DNA of 64,000 nt from Trichococcus collinsii (GTDB lineage: Bacteria; Bacillota; Bacilli; Lactobacillales; Aerococcaceae). The stretch is taken from NCBI RefSeq assembly GCF_900107505.1, contig NZ_FNQH01000002.1, forward strand, positions 124,001 to 188,000, given 5' to 3'. Positions within the stretch are counted from its first letter, which is position 1. The number at the start of each line of letters is the position of its first letter. Positions 29,822-37,738 of the stretch are shown here, piece after piece. Below the pieces are notes generated by a model. That model saw only the letters and a program-made list of their open reading frames with translations, was not told the DNA's origin and did no database searches. Both the position numbers and the translations under genes were made by a program.

Positions 29822-30679
29822 CTATTTAGTAAGTGTCAAAAGCATTTCTCTGACAGTCTTGCAAGCCATAGCAGTCGAAGCGCCTGACGGATCGTATTGC
29901 GGAGAAAGTTCAACGACGTCGGCTGCAACAATCTGATTCAAGTTCTGCAGCACAGCAATACCTGCCAACAATTCCTTGTAAGTTATGCCGCCTGGCTCAG
30001 GTGTGCCGGTTCCAGGGAAAGTGCCAGGATCCAAAACGTCCAGATCGATCGTCACATAAACGGGAACATTCTTCAATTGCTGAACAATCTGCGGCAGCGT
30101 ATCGATGGTGAATTTCTCCATATAAGTATGCTCTTTCGCCCATTCGAATTCTTCCTTCAAACCGGAACGGATACCGAATTGGAAAATGCGGCCGTCTCCC
30201 AGGAAGTCGAAGCAGCGGCGGATGACCGAGGCATGCGACAGCGGTTCTCCCATGTAGTCTTCACGCAGATCTGTGTGGGCATCAATATGGATGACATGCA
30301 GATTTGGGTATTTCTCATAGGCAGCCTCGATGGTAGGCAGGCTGACGAGATGCTCGCCGCCGACCATCAGAAATTTCTTGCCGCTGTCCAGTACTTCTTT
30401 TGTATAGGCTGCGATATCGCTCAATACACGCTCTGTGTTGCCGAAAGGCAGCTCCAGATCTCCGCCATCATGGATGGCCTCTTCTTCAAGATCACGATCC
30501 AAATAAGGAGAATAACTTTCCAAGCCGAAAGAATCTTGGCGGATCGCTTGCATCGCAAAGCGTGTGCCTGGCCTGAAACTGGTTGTTCCGTCGAATGGAA
30601 TCCCGAATAATACGGTAGATGCTTCTTCAAATGAAGATTCGCAGCCGATAAAGGTCTGGATGTTCATGTTATTTTTCAC
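29822..30679 (-). CDS. speB: Agmatinase
   Basis: 285 residues of the ureohydrolase (arginase) family, cytoplasmic and binuclear-Mn. It splits agmatine into putrescine and urea. Metal ligands are seen in VGGEHLVSLP (His near 111), IDAHTDLR (Asp-x-His-x-Asp near 135) and TIDLDVLDPGTFPGTGTPEP (Asp-x-Asp near 215). It follows the decarboxylase gene by 48 bases on the same strand. Together they give the arginine-agmatine-putrescine route, which supports an arginine decarboxylase for the partner. Confidence 0.94.
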   Translation of the reverse strand: MKNNMNIQTFIGCESSFEEASTVLFGIPFDGTTSFRPGTRFAMQAIRQDSFGLESYSPYLDRDLEEEAIHDGGDLELPFGNTERVLSDIAAYTKEVLDSGKKFLMVGGEHLVSLPTIEAAYEKYPNLHVIHIDAHTDLREDYMGEPLSHASVIRRCFDFLGDGRIFQFGIRSGLKEEFEWAKEHTYMEKFTIDTLPQIVQQLKNVPVYVTIDLDVLDPGTFPGTGTPEPGGITYKELLAGIAVLQNLNQIVAADVVELSPQYDPSGASTAMACKTVREMLLTLTK

Positions 30680-30727
30680 TTTCTGCCGTCCTCCAACTGT
30701 ATGCTATTTGATTGTTGTTTCGATTGA

Positions 30728-32269
30728 TTAATCTTTCAGGACTTTGATTTGATGAGGCATTTTTTCCTCGGTCAAGACATTGCCTAATGTTTCATTGTAG
30801 TAGTGGTAATGCTGAACGACTGCCTCGGAAATCACTTCACCAGGGATGATCAACGGAATTCCTGGTGGGTAGATCATGATTGAGTCGGCACTGATGCGGC
30901 CGATTGCATCGTCTATGCTGACAACTTCATTATCAGCATAGAAAGCATCACGCGGGCTGCAGGCCAATTTGTTGATGCTGCAAGTCATCACGTGCGCATC
31001 GAAATGTTGGCTTGCTTTTTTGTAGCGTCTGCGGACATCCATCAAGGCATCGACCAGTCTCCCGATTGTCTCGCGTGTGTCGGCTGTGCTGATGACAGCC
31101 ATCACGACGTAGCCTTCAACCAGCTCCAATTGGATGCCATATTCTTCCTTCATGATTGTGTAGACTTCGAAGCCGGTCAGGCCGATATCATTGACACGGA
31201 TAACTAATTTAGTCCAGTCGTAAGTCTGGTAGAATTTATCTTTGATGTAGTCGGATTTCAATACTTCATAGTCGCCAAATGCTTCGATCGCTTCAATAGC
31301 TTCGCTGACGATCGGGCGCAGTTTTTTGTAGCGGTCTTTGCCGTACATCGCCAATTCGCTGCGTGCAGCATCAATGGAGCTCATCAACAAGTAATTCGCG
31401 CTGGTCGATTGCAGCATGTTCAGCACTTTTTGTAATTTTGTAGCGGAAATGCGATCCCCTTGCATCACCATCAAGGAACTTTGTGTCAAAGATCCTCCGG
31501 TTTTGTGCATGGAATATGTCACCGCATCGGCTCCAGCTTTCATCGGATCCTTCATTTTTCCGGGCATGAACGGCAAATGCGCGCCGTGCGCACTGTCAAC
31601 AATGACCACAACACCGCGTTCATGCGCGATATCACAGATCGTTTCCAAATCGTTCAAAGATCCGAAATAAGTCGGATAAGTGACCAAAAGAGCTTTCGCT
31701 TTAGGATTTTCATCCAATCCTTGGATGATGCGTTCCACGGAAATTCCGTGAGAAATTCCGAAGGCCAAATCCATTTCGGGCTGGATGAAGATTGGCTTGG
31801 CGCCGCTCAGGATCAACCCGTTCATCACTGATTTATGGCAGTTACGGGGAACCAAGATTGTATCGTTCGGTCCCACAACGCTCATGATCATCGCTTGGAT
31901 TCCTACAGTCGTACCGTTCACCAAGAAAAAGGCCTGATCGGCATTGTATGCTTTTGCAGCCAATTCCTGTGCTTCTTTTATGACGGATTGCGGATGGCTC
32001 AATAAGTCCAATTCTCTCATGGAGTTGACATCCATCTGCATCGTCATATCACCGACTGCCATTTTAAATGGTGTCATCTGCGCACCCATTTTATGTCCAG
32101 GGACATCGAAAGGCGTAACGTCCTGTTTCGCATATTTAACAAGCGCTTCGAAAAGCGGCATTTTGATATGTGTAATATTTTTTGCTTTAACGTTAGAAAT
32201 TTGGTAAGTAATTTTGTCAGAATGACCATCCAAATAAGTGTCTGAATTGAATAAAACCTTTTCAGCCAA
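30728..32269 (-). CDS. speA: Orn/Lys/Arg decarboxylase family, probable arginine decarboxylase
   Basis: About 513 residues. A fold-type I PLP enzyme of the short (Bacillus SpeA-like) group without a wing domain. DVPGHKMG near residue 55, VDSAHGAHLPFMPG near 230 and the PLP lysine in SMHKTGGSLTQSS near 265 are the family marks. The C-terminal Orn/Arg/Lys decarboxylase domain ends with SIMIYPPGIPLIIPGE. Substrate arginine is inferred from the adjacent agmatinase gene. I start at the TTG at 32269 because AAGGGGG lies 8 bases before it; the frame continues upstream into the leader terminator at 32303-32333, which cannot be coding in practice. Confidence 0.88.
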   Translation of the reverse strand: MAEKVLFNSDTYLDGHSDKITYQISNVKAKNITHIKMPLFEALVKYAKQDVTPFDVPGHKMGAQMTPFKMAVGDMTMQMDVNSMRELDLLSHPQSVIKEAQELAAKAYNADQAFFLVNGTTVGIQAMIMSVVGPNDTILVPRNCHKSVMNGLILSGAKPIFIQPEMDLAFGISHGISVERIIQGLDENPKAKALLVTYPTYFGSLNDLETICDIAHERGVVVIVDSAHGAHLPFMPGKMKDPMKAGADAVTYSMHKTGGSLTQSSLMVMQGDRISATKLQKVLNMLQSTSANYLLMSSIDAARSELAMYGKDRYKKLRPIVSEAIEAIEAFGDYEVLKSDYIKDKFYQTYDWTKLVIRVNDIGLTGFEVYTIMKEEYGIQLELVEGYVVMAVISTADTRETIGRLVDALMDVRRRYKKASQHFDAHVMTCSINKLACSPRDAFYADNEVVSIDDAIGRISADSIMIYPPGIPLIIPGEVISEAVVQHYHYYNETLGNVLTEEKMPHQIKVLKD

Positions 32270-32302
32270 ATAGATTTCCCCCTTTGATATAAAAAATGGG
32301 CA

Positions 32303-32333
32303 TAAAAAAAGCTCTCCAACCAAAGGAAAGCTT
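32303..32333 (-). terminator. Leader terminator upstream of the decarboxylase gene
   Basis: On the minus strand, arms AAGCTTTCC and GGAGAGCTT followed by seven T residues. It lies between the promoter and the start codon, so it must act as an attenuator. GCTTTCCTTT of its 5' arm can pair instead with AAGAGGAAAAGC next to the closing helix of the upstream structure. Confidence 0.85.
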
Positions 32334-32355
32334 CGATATCTATCAGCTGCTTTTC

Positions 32356-32490
32356 CTCTTATTGCTCATAGGACTTGGATAATCCTACGCTCAGGTTGGG
32401 CACCCAATATCAATCTGTACTGAAAAAAATTAGATTGATTGGTTTGCCACCGTATCTTCGACCCCTCGTCTCAACGGCTATTAATAAGAG
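32356..32490 (-). promoter_or_regulatory. Structured leader RNA resembling a SAM-I (S-box) riboswitch aptamer
   Basis: Read on the minus strand. The closing helix P1 is CTCTTATT (32490-32483) with AATAAGAG (32363-32356). Arm P2 is GCCGT with ACGG and contains a kink-turn-like GA...GAAGA around a small GAC/GUC hairpin. Arm P3 is preceded by GGCAAACC and followed by GGGTGCC, close to the S-box pocket GGCAACC/GGTGC but with one extra base on each strand. Arm P4 is CGTAGGA with TCCTATG. The layout and the P1 sequence match the S-box; conserved bases such as GATGA of the consensus are not all present. Ligand is unproven. Confidence 0.6.
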
Positions 32491-32512
32491 ATATTCAATT
32501 TATGCAAGCTAA

Positions 32513-32541
32513 ATTCTATACAAATATGCTGTATATGTCAA
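32513..32541 (-). promoter_or_regulatory. Promoter of the leader RNA and speA-speB operon
   Basis: TTGACA (32541-32536), a 17-base spacer and TAGAAT (32518-32513). The start point near 32506 lies just before the structured leader. Confidence 0.85.
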
Positions 32542-32641
32542 TGATTTTGGACATAAATTTATATTTTTTTTCAAACGATTTTTCCGAACGATGTTTTGAC
32601 ATTTGTTTATGAATATTCATAAACTCGGCAAAGCCACCACC

Positions 32642-32975
32642 CTAGAGCTTTTCATCCGTTCCTGAAGGTGTTTCTTGACGTTTATGGTACTTTTGGGCTA
32701 ATTTCAGTTCCTTCTGATACATGCTCATTGCGAATGAAATCAATGCTGCACGGAAGGCAGCAACAATTCCGAATCGTTTTCGACTACATCATAAAGCTGC
32801 TCCCGGTAAGTCCGGATGTCGTTTCGGTAAGGTCGGTCCAGCACGCGATTGTTGAAAATGACTTTTGTTTACAAAAAAATTCTTCTGCCATCTCTGTTTC
32901 AACATATCATAAACAACTGGACCATTCGCCCCGATTTTGTGACAACTTTCCGAAAATTCCGGGATTACATCTCTA
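32642..32975 (-). pseudogene. Possible decayed coding sequence of unknown family
   Basis: Minus-strand reading gives plausible protein pieces in successive frames: VVYDMLKQRWQKNFFVN, then NNRVLDRPYRNDIRTYREQL continuing to ENDSELLLP, then FRAALISFAMSMYQKELKLA continuing to a TAG at 32644-32642. Two single-base shifts would join them; one is at a run of seven T residues (32873-32879). Polar/hydrophobic spacing looks like real protein. I do not recognise the family and there is no intact start. It may also be chance. Confidence 0.4.
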
Positions 32976-32984
32976 GGATAACTC

Positions 32985-33012
32985 GAAAAGGCTGCCTCTA
33001 AGAGACAGCCCA
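32985..33012 (-). terminator. Terminator of putP
   Basis: Arms GGCTGTCTCT and AGAGGCAGCC followed by TTTTC on the minus strand, 22 bases after the putP stop. Confidence 0.8.
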
Positions 33013-33033
33013 CTGATTTTTTCACATGTTTAC

Positions 33034-34587
33034 TTAGGCTTTCGACTGGCTTTTCACCATTTCGAATTCCTCTTCCATCGCAGCGGATGGTTTTTCCCCT
33101 ATCAAGGAGAATATCACGATCGCCACGCAGGAAAGGATGAATGCCGGTAACAATTCGTAGATGCCGAAAACGCCACCGATCGGTTTGATCAGAAGTTTCC
33201 AGATGAAAACAGCGATTCCACCTGTCAACATGCCAGCGATGGCGCCTTGACGCGTTGTTTTTTTCCAGAACAAGGAGAACAGCATCAACGGTCCGAATGT
33301 CGCACCGAAGCCGGCCCACGCGAATGATACGATTGTGAAGATGACGGAGTTCTCATCCAAAGCGATGATGATTCCCAGGATCGCCAAAACAATCAGGATC
33401 ATCCGCGTCATCGCCATGACTTGGTTATCGGAAGCATCCTTGCGCAAAACGCCTTTATAGATGTTTTTCGAAAAAGCACTTGCAGCAATCAACAGGTAAG
33501 AATCCGCAGAACTGATTGTCGCAGCCAAAATTCCTGACATGACGATTCCGGCCAATAGCGGCGGGAACAATAACGTCGCCATCTCGATGAAAATCGTTTC
33601 CGAAGTGGAAGCAGTCGTCAACGCCACCGGGAACATGGAACGTCCGATCAGACCGATCAGGACGGCAGCGCCCAATGAAAGTGTCGCCCAAATGATGCCG
33701 ATCCGGCGTGATTGTTTGATATCATCAGCCGAACGGATCGCCATAAAGCGCAACAGCACTTGCGGCATACCGAAGTATCCAAGGCCCCAAGCCATGCTGG
33801 ACGCAATTGTGATCAGTCCGTATTTGCCCGCAGGTCCAAAGGCAGCCATCGCACCCTCCGATTGTTGCACACCATCAACCAATGTCGGTGTTGCGATTCC
33901 GAAGAAATCCAAAAATCCTGGGATGCCTTTTAGGTTATCGATGACCGCTCCGGGACCACCAGCATGCACAACGCCGCCGACCAAAACAACAGCCAACGCC
34001 GCAATCATGATGATGCCCTGCATAAAGTCGGAAACACTCTCAGCCAAAAATCCGCCGATGAACGTGTAGAACACGACGAACACCGCTCCGGCGATCATCA
34101 CCGGGATGTAAGGCACTTCGAACAAAGTTGCGAAGAGCTTCCCTACTGTCACAAAACAGCTGGCTGCATAGACGGAAAAGAAAACGAAGATGAACGTGGA
34201 AGATATTGTCAAAATGACGCGTTTGTCCTCATGGAATCGATTGCTGAAGAATTCCGGCAATGTGATTGCTTCCGCTGATTCGGAATAATGACGCAACCGT
34301 TTCGAGACGATGATCCAGTTCAAAGATGTCCCCAATGCCAAGCCAATCGCTGTCCAGAATGCGTCTGACAATCCTGACCAATAAGCCACTCCTGGAAGCC
34401 CCATCAGGAGCCAACCGCTCATGTCCGAGGCGCCTGCACTGATTGCGGCAACCCAAGGACCCAGACTGCGTCCGCCTAAGAAGAAATTATCGGAGCTCTC
34501 GTTTGATCGCTTGTAGTAATAAAAACCGATACCGATGATGATCGACATATAGCCGGCCATCGCCATAAAAATTAATGCTTTATCCAT
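33034..34587 (-). CDS. putP: Sodium/proline symporter
   Basis: 517 residues with about 13 membrane segments. A member of the SSS (solute:sodium symporter) family. ISAGASDMSGWLLMGLPG near residue 50 and the SSADSYLLIAASAFSKN segment near 360 are the PutP Na+ and proline motifs. It imports proline with Na+ for nutrition or osmoprotection. The TTACCTCC complement before the ATG is a strong ribosome-binding site (GGAGGTAA). Single-gene unit. Confidence 0.93.
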   Translation of the reverse strand: MDKALIFMAMAGYMSIIIGIGFYYYKRSNESSDNFFLGGRSLGPWVAAISAGASDMSGWLLMGLPGVAYWSGLSDAFWTAIGLALGTSLNWIIVSKRLRHYSESAEAITLPEFFSNRFHEDKRVILTISSTFIFVFFSVYAASCFVTVGKLFATLFEVPYIPVMIAGAVFVVFYTFIGGFLAESVSDFMQGIIMIAALAVVLVGGVVHAGGPGAVIDNLKGIPGFLDFFGIATPTLVDGVQQSEGAMAAFGPAGKYGLITIASSMAWGLGYFGMPQVLLRFMAIRSADDIKQSRRIGIIWATLSLGAAVLIGLIGRSMFPVALTTASTSETIFIEMATLLFPPLLAGIVMSGILAATISSADSYLLIAASAFSKNIYKGVLRKDASDNQVMAMTRMILIVLAILGIIIALDENSVIFTIVSFAWAGFGATFGPLMLFSLFWKKTTRQGAIAGMLTGGIAVFIWKLLIKPIGGVFGIYELLPAFILSCVAIVIFSLIGEKPSAAMEEEFEMVKSQSKA

Positions 34588-34661
34588 AAGTTACCTCCAA
34601 AATAAATAATGACATATTTCATCATTCTAATTTAATTAAAATTTAATGAATGCACTACGCC

Positions 34662-34691
34662 ATCATAGCATAAGAGTAAAATTGTAAGCAA
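34662..34691 (-). promoter_or_regulatory. Promoter of putP
   Basis: TTGCTT (34691-34686), an 18-base spacer ending in TGC, and TATGAT (34667-34662), i.e. an extended -10. Confidence 0.65.
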
Positions 34692-34745
34692 CTTAATTTT
34701 CAGGATGGACAGTAACAATACTCTTATAGTGAAAATAATTAGTAC

Positions 34746-35255
34746 CTAACTCAATTTTTCAAGTTCGGTTATTTTCTTTGTGCATGTCCCGACTTGCTTC
34801 AGGAAAATAAAGGCAATCAATGTCAAAAGCATAGACATCAAGATGAGCATCGGCTCCTTAGTTTGGATGGCATTGTACCACTGCGGGATGGAAAGCAGGA
34901 ATTCCACAATGGCCAAACGGAGAAATATCGTACGGATGCGTCCGAATTGTTTGATTTGGCTTTCCGGATCCGTATAGAGTTCAAAATTGCCCTTTTTTCG
35001 GAAGAATGCCCAGATGCCCCAAGTTTGCACGAGTTCCCCACCGGAATCCTGCACCAGATCGTAAAGTTCATTGCGTTGTTCCGTCGTTTTGTCGCTGATC
35101 AGATCCACTCGGTAGGTATATTCACCGGGTTGGGATTTTTCAAAAGTATACACTCCCAAGAAAAAACGTTTCATGGCGTAGCCTTTTTCGGACATGTCAT
35201 TCAAAAATGCTTCTTCCTTGTCTTTGTCGTAGTAGAGCCTAAATTTTTTCATCAT
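34746..35255 (-). CDS. DUF2812 membrane protein
   Basis: About 169 residues. The soluble N-terminal part (KKFRLYYDKDKEEAFLNDM, YAMKRFFLGVYTFEKSQPGE) is the DUF2812 domain; two membrane segments follow (FLRLAIVEFLLSIP and LILMSMLLTLIAFIFL). Function unknown. It typically sits directly after a PadR regulator gene, as here, and the two overlap by 17 bases. I choose the ATG pair at 35255; the frame is open to 35312 inside the padR gene. Confidence 0.85.
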   Translation of the reverse strand: MMKKFRLYYDKDKEEAFLNDMSEKGYAMKRFFLGVYTFEKSQPGEYTYRVDLISDKTTEQRNELYDLVQDSGGELVQTWGIWAFFRKKGNFELYTDPESQIKQFGRIRTIFLRLAIVEFLLSIPQWYNAIQTKEPMLILMSMLLTLIAFIFLKQVGTCTKKITELEKLS

Positions 35256-35559
35256 TTTCCATCGCCTTTCTGCCGTTTTCGAGAAGTTCGCCCAGCCTGG
35301 CGATTTCCTCATCCAGAACTTCTTTTCCGAGTGCCGTGATCAGATATTCCTTTTTTTTGCGGGACTGGTCGTCCTGGCTGTGCAGCATGATCCATCTTTT
35401 CTCCAATAAGGAGTTCAACGCACCATACAACGTACCGGCTCCCAGAGCCACCCTGCCCTTCGTACACTCCTCAACCTGCTGCATAATGCCGTAACCATGG
35501 TTAGGCTCCAGCAGAGAAAGTAAAATATAAAACATAGATTCTGTCAGTGGTGCTCCCAT
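35239..35559 (-). CDS. PadR-family transcriptional regulator
   Basis: 106 residues, a small winged-helix regulator. LTESMFYILLSLLEPNHGYG is the start of the DNA-binding domain, followed by ALGAGTLYGALNSLLEKRWI (recognition helix and wing) and a short C-terminal dimer helix. PadR proteins repress nearby genes and often their own. The operator candidate overlaps the promoter just upstream. It is co-transcribed with the DUF2812 gene. Confidence 0.92.
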   Translation of the reverse strand: MGAPLTESMFYILLSLLEPNHGYGIMQQVEECTKGRVALGAGTLYGALNSLLEKRWIMLHSQDDQSRKKKEYLITALGKEVLDEEIARLGELLENGRKAMENDEKI

Positions 35560-35572
35560 CGCATATCTCTCC

Positions 35573-35629
35573 CTCCGATATATCGGATATCGCTATATAT
35601 AATATATCGCCTCCCGATGTATTTGTCAA
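35573..35629 (-). promoter_or_regulatory. padR promoter with AT-rich operator-like repeats
   Basis: TTGACA (35629-35624), a 17-base spacer and TATATT (35606-35601), a near-consensus promoter. From the -10 to the ribosome-binding site the DNA is built of GCGATAT, CGATATCC and the palindrome CGATATATCG, a good place for autorepression by PadR. Confidence 0.75.
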
Positions 35630-35655
35630 TGGAGAACCTCTGGACACCCACTCAG

Positions 35656-35704
35656 CAAAAAAAGCCTACCTGATTTCTCCAATTCCGGAAAAATCAGGTA
35701 AGCT
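35656..35704 (-). terminator. Terminator of the lipase-like hydrolase gene
   Basis: Arms ACCTGATTT and AAATCAGGT with outer AGC/GCT pairs, followed by seven T residues on the minus strand. Confidence 0.88.
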
Positions 35705-35722
35705 CCATTAATTTTGTACCTA

Positions 35723-36664
35723 TCAATCGGTCTCCACATGAGCAGCAATCCACTCGATAACGTCCTGCGTTACCGCATCTTTGTTCGTCTCATTGAGCAG
35801 TTCATGACGGGCACCCTCATATAGCTTGTAGCTCACATCCTGAAGGCCAATTTGTTGATAAGCCCTGCATATTTGGACGATGCCTCTTCCGGCCTTTCCT
35901 CCAACCGGATCTGCACTTCCTGAAATAAAATATAGCGGTAGGTCCTTCGGTGTCGATTGGATGTTCACGGCGTTGTTTATTGCCAGCAAGCCGCTGAAGA
36001 AATCATGGAAATAACCGGCCGAACCGATTTTACCGCGCAATGGATCCGCCAGAAATTTATCCACTTCCACTGGGTCCCTGCTGAGCCAATCCAATTCCGT
36101 CCGTGCGGGCTTAAAACCCCGGTTGAAATTCTGGAAGACCAGTTTGTCCAGCAATAGGCTCGGGTAGGCTCTTCCATTTCTTTTTATTTCCGACGCTGCC
36201 ACGACTGTCCCCAGCTTCAGCAACCCGTTCGAAAACACCCCGGAACCGGACAGAACCGCGCCGGCAAGATCACCCCCGTACAACTGGATGTAGCGTCTGG
36301 TCAGCATCGAACCCATGCTGTGACCGAAAAGGAACAGCGGAATGCCGGGGTTCTCTGCTTTAATGATTTCAGTCAGCGTTCGCATATCCGAAATGACCTT
36401 GTCGAATCCAGCCTCATCCGCAAAACAGATCGCTTCGCCGCCATTCCCGTTCGTTTTGCCATGGCCGCGATGATCGTTTCCGTAAACTACGATTCCCGCT
36501 TCCGCCAGCATACTTGCAAAAGTATCATAGCGTCCTATATGTTCTGCGTAACCATGCGCAAGCTGGACGGCCGCACTCGGTTTCTGCTGTGCTTCCGGAG
36601 ACCATTTCATCGCAAAGATTTTCGTGTCATCAGTTGATTGGAAAGTGAATGATGTTCTTGTCAT
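35723..36664 (-). CDS. Alpha/beta hydrolase, monoacylglycerol-lipase type
   Basis: 313 residues without a signal peptide. The oxyanion region QLAHGYAEHIGRYD, NDHRGHGKTNG near 80, the nucleophile in FLFGHSMGSML (Ser near 117), SGSADPVGG (Asp) and EGARHELLNE (His) give a full catalytic triad. The H-G-x-x-E-H-x-x-R-Y motif is that of the serine aminopeptidase S33/monoglyceride lipase group. It probably hydrolyses lipid esters in the cytoplasm. Confidence 0.88.
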   Translation of the reverse strand: MTRTSFTFQSTDDTKIFAMKWSPEAQQKPSAAVQLAHGYAEHIGRYDTFASMLAEAGIVVYGNDHRGHGKTNGNGGEAICFADEAGFDKVISDMRTLTEIIKAENPGIPLFLFGHSMGSMLTRRYIQLYGGDLAGAVLSGSGVFSNGLLKLGTVVAASEIKRNGRAYPSLLLDKLVFQNFNRGFKPARTELDWLSRDPVEVDKFLADPLRGKIGSAGYFHDFFSGLLAINNAVNIQSTPKDLPLYFISGSADPVGGKAGRGIVQICRAYQQIGLQDVSYKLYEGARHELLNETNKDAVTQDVIEWIAAHVETD

Positions 36665-36793
36665 GAGTGGTCCCCTCTTCTGGTTTCAGGTAAAAAATAG
36701 GTTAATAAGCACGGATAACGATATACTTTTCTCCAATTTAGCGATACCAGTTCAAAATGTCAAGCACCACAACAGAAGGGTAACGAATCGCTT

Positions 36794-37738
36794 CTACTGA
36801 CTCAATCCTTCATGAATCTTTTCCAGATTCCATTTCATCATATCGTAATAGCTGTCACCGGTTTCCCCTGCTTTCGCGATGGAATCCGTGAACAGATTGC
36901 TGTAAACGGGAAGATCCACCTCATTTGCTAATCGCTCCATGCTTCTGTGATCGACACTCGTCTCCACAAAGAGAACCGGAACTTCTGAATTTCGGACTTT
37001 TTCAATGATTTGCTTCATCTGATCAGGCGTACCTTGACCTTCAGTATTGATTTCCCAAATATAGGCGGCTTGTAGTTCATAAGCTTTTGAGAAATACTTG
37101 AAAGCTCCTTCGCTGGTCACCAACAGCTTCTTTTCCTCGGGGATATCAGCAAATTCTTTTTTTGCCTCGCTGTCCAGTTCCGTTAAGTCGGCAATGTAAG
37201 CATCCGCATTTTTTTCATAGTCTGTTTTATTTTCAGGATCCTTTTCGCTCATGACGCGCGTAATTTCGTTGATGTAACGAATGCCGTTGGAAATGTCCAG
37301 CCAGGCATGTGGATCTTGTTGCGAACTGTTTCCCGACAGATACAGCGGCTCGACATTTTTACTGACAACGAAGTAATCTTCACCTTCTGACTTACCCGCA
37401 GTTTCCATCAATTTGTCAAACCAGCCATTGCCGGTTTCCAAATTCAATCCGTTGTAGAACACGACATCGGCTTCGCTTGCTTTTCGGATATCTTCCGGCA
37501 AGGGTTCGTATTCGTGCGGGTCGGTTCCGACAGGCACGATACTGTGCGCATCAATCAGATTCCCTCCAACTTTTTCTACCATGTCGCCGATAATGGAATT
37601 GGTGGAGACCACTTTAAGCTTGGTTTCTGTTGTATTTGTTGCATCCGTACTTCCTTTTTCATCTTCCGGAGAATTTCCGCAGCCTCCCAAAACACCTACA
37701 AACAGCACTGCAGCAAGCAACAATAGTTTATTTTTCAT
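36794..37738 (-). CDS. Metal ABC transporter substrate-binding lipoprotein (Mn/Zn type)
   Basis: 314 residues. A lipoprotein signal peptide ends VGVLGGCG (Cys near 20). Metal ligands match PsaA/MntC proteins: His in GTDPHEYEPLPEDI (near 75), His in QDPHAWLDISNG (near 142), Glu in TSEGAFKYFSKAY (near 210), Asp in FTDSIAKAG (near 286). The absence of a His-rich loop and the Glu ligand favour Mn2+ over Zn2+. Last gene of an operon with its permease and ATPase, overlapping the permease gene by 11 bases. Confidence 0.92.
   Translation of the reverse strand: MKNKLLLLAAVLFVGVLGGCGNSPEDEKGSTDATNTTETKLKVVSTNSIIGDMVEKVGGNLIDAHSIVPVGTDPHEYEPLPEDIRKASEADVVFYNGLNLETGNGWFDKLMETAGKSEGEDYFVVSKNVEPLYLSGNSSQQDPHAWLDISNGIRYINEITRVMSEKDPENKTDYEKNADAYIADLTELDSEAKKEFADIPEEKKLLVTSEGAFKYFSKAYELQAAYIWEINTEGQGTPDQMKQIIEKVRNSEVPVLFVETSVDHRSMERLANEVDLPVYSNLFTDSIAKAGETGDSYYDMMKWNLEKIHEGLSQ

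Noticed and set aside
32303-32506. Leader RNA considered as T-box, lysine, glycine, ykkC, M-box, 4.5S or 6S RNA
   Set aside because: None of their conserved sequences is present. The four-arm layout with the S-box-like P1 and pocket fits better.
32789-33319. Long open frame on the minus strand overlapping putP
   Set aside because: It is antisense-frame shadow of putP in its first part; only the final piece may be part of a decayed gene.
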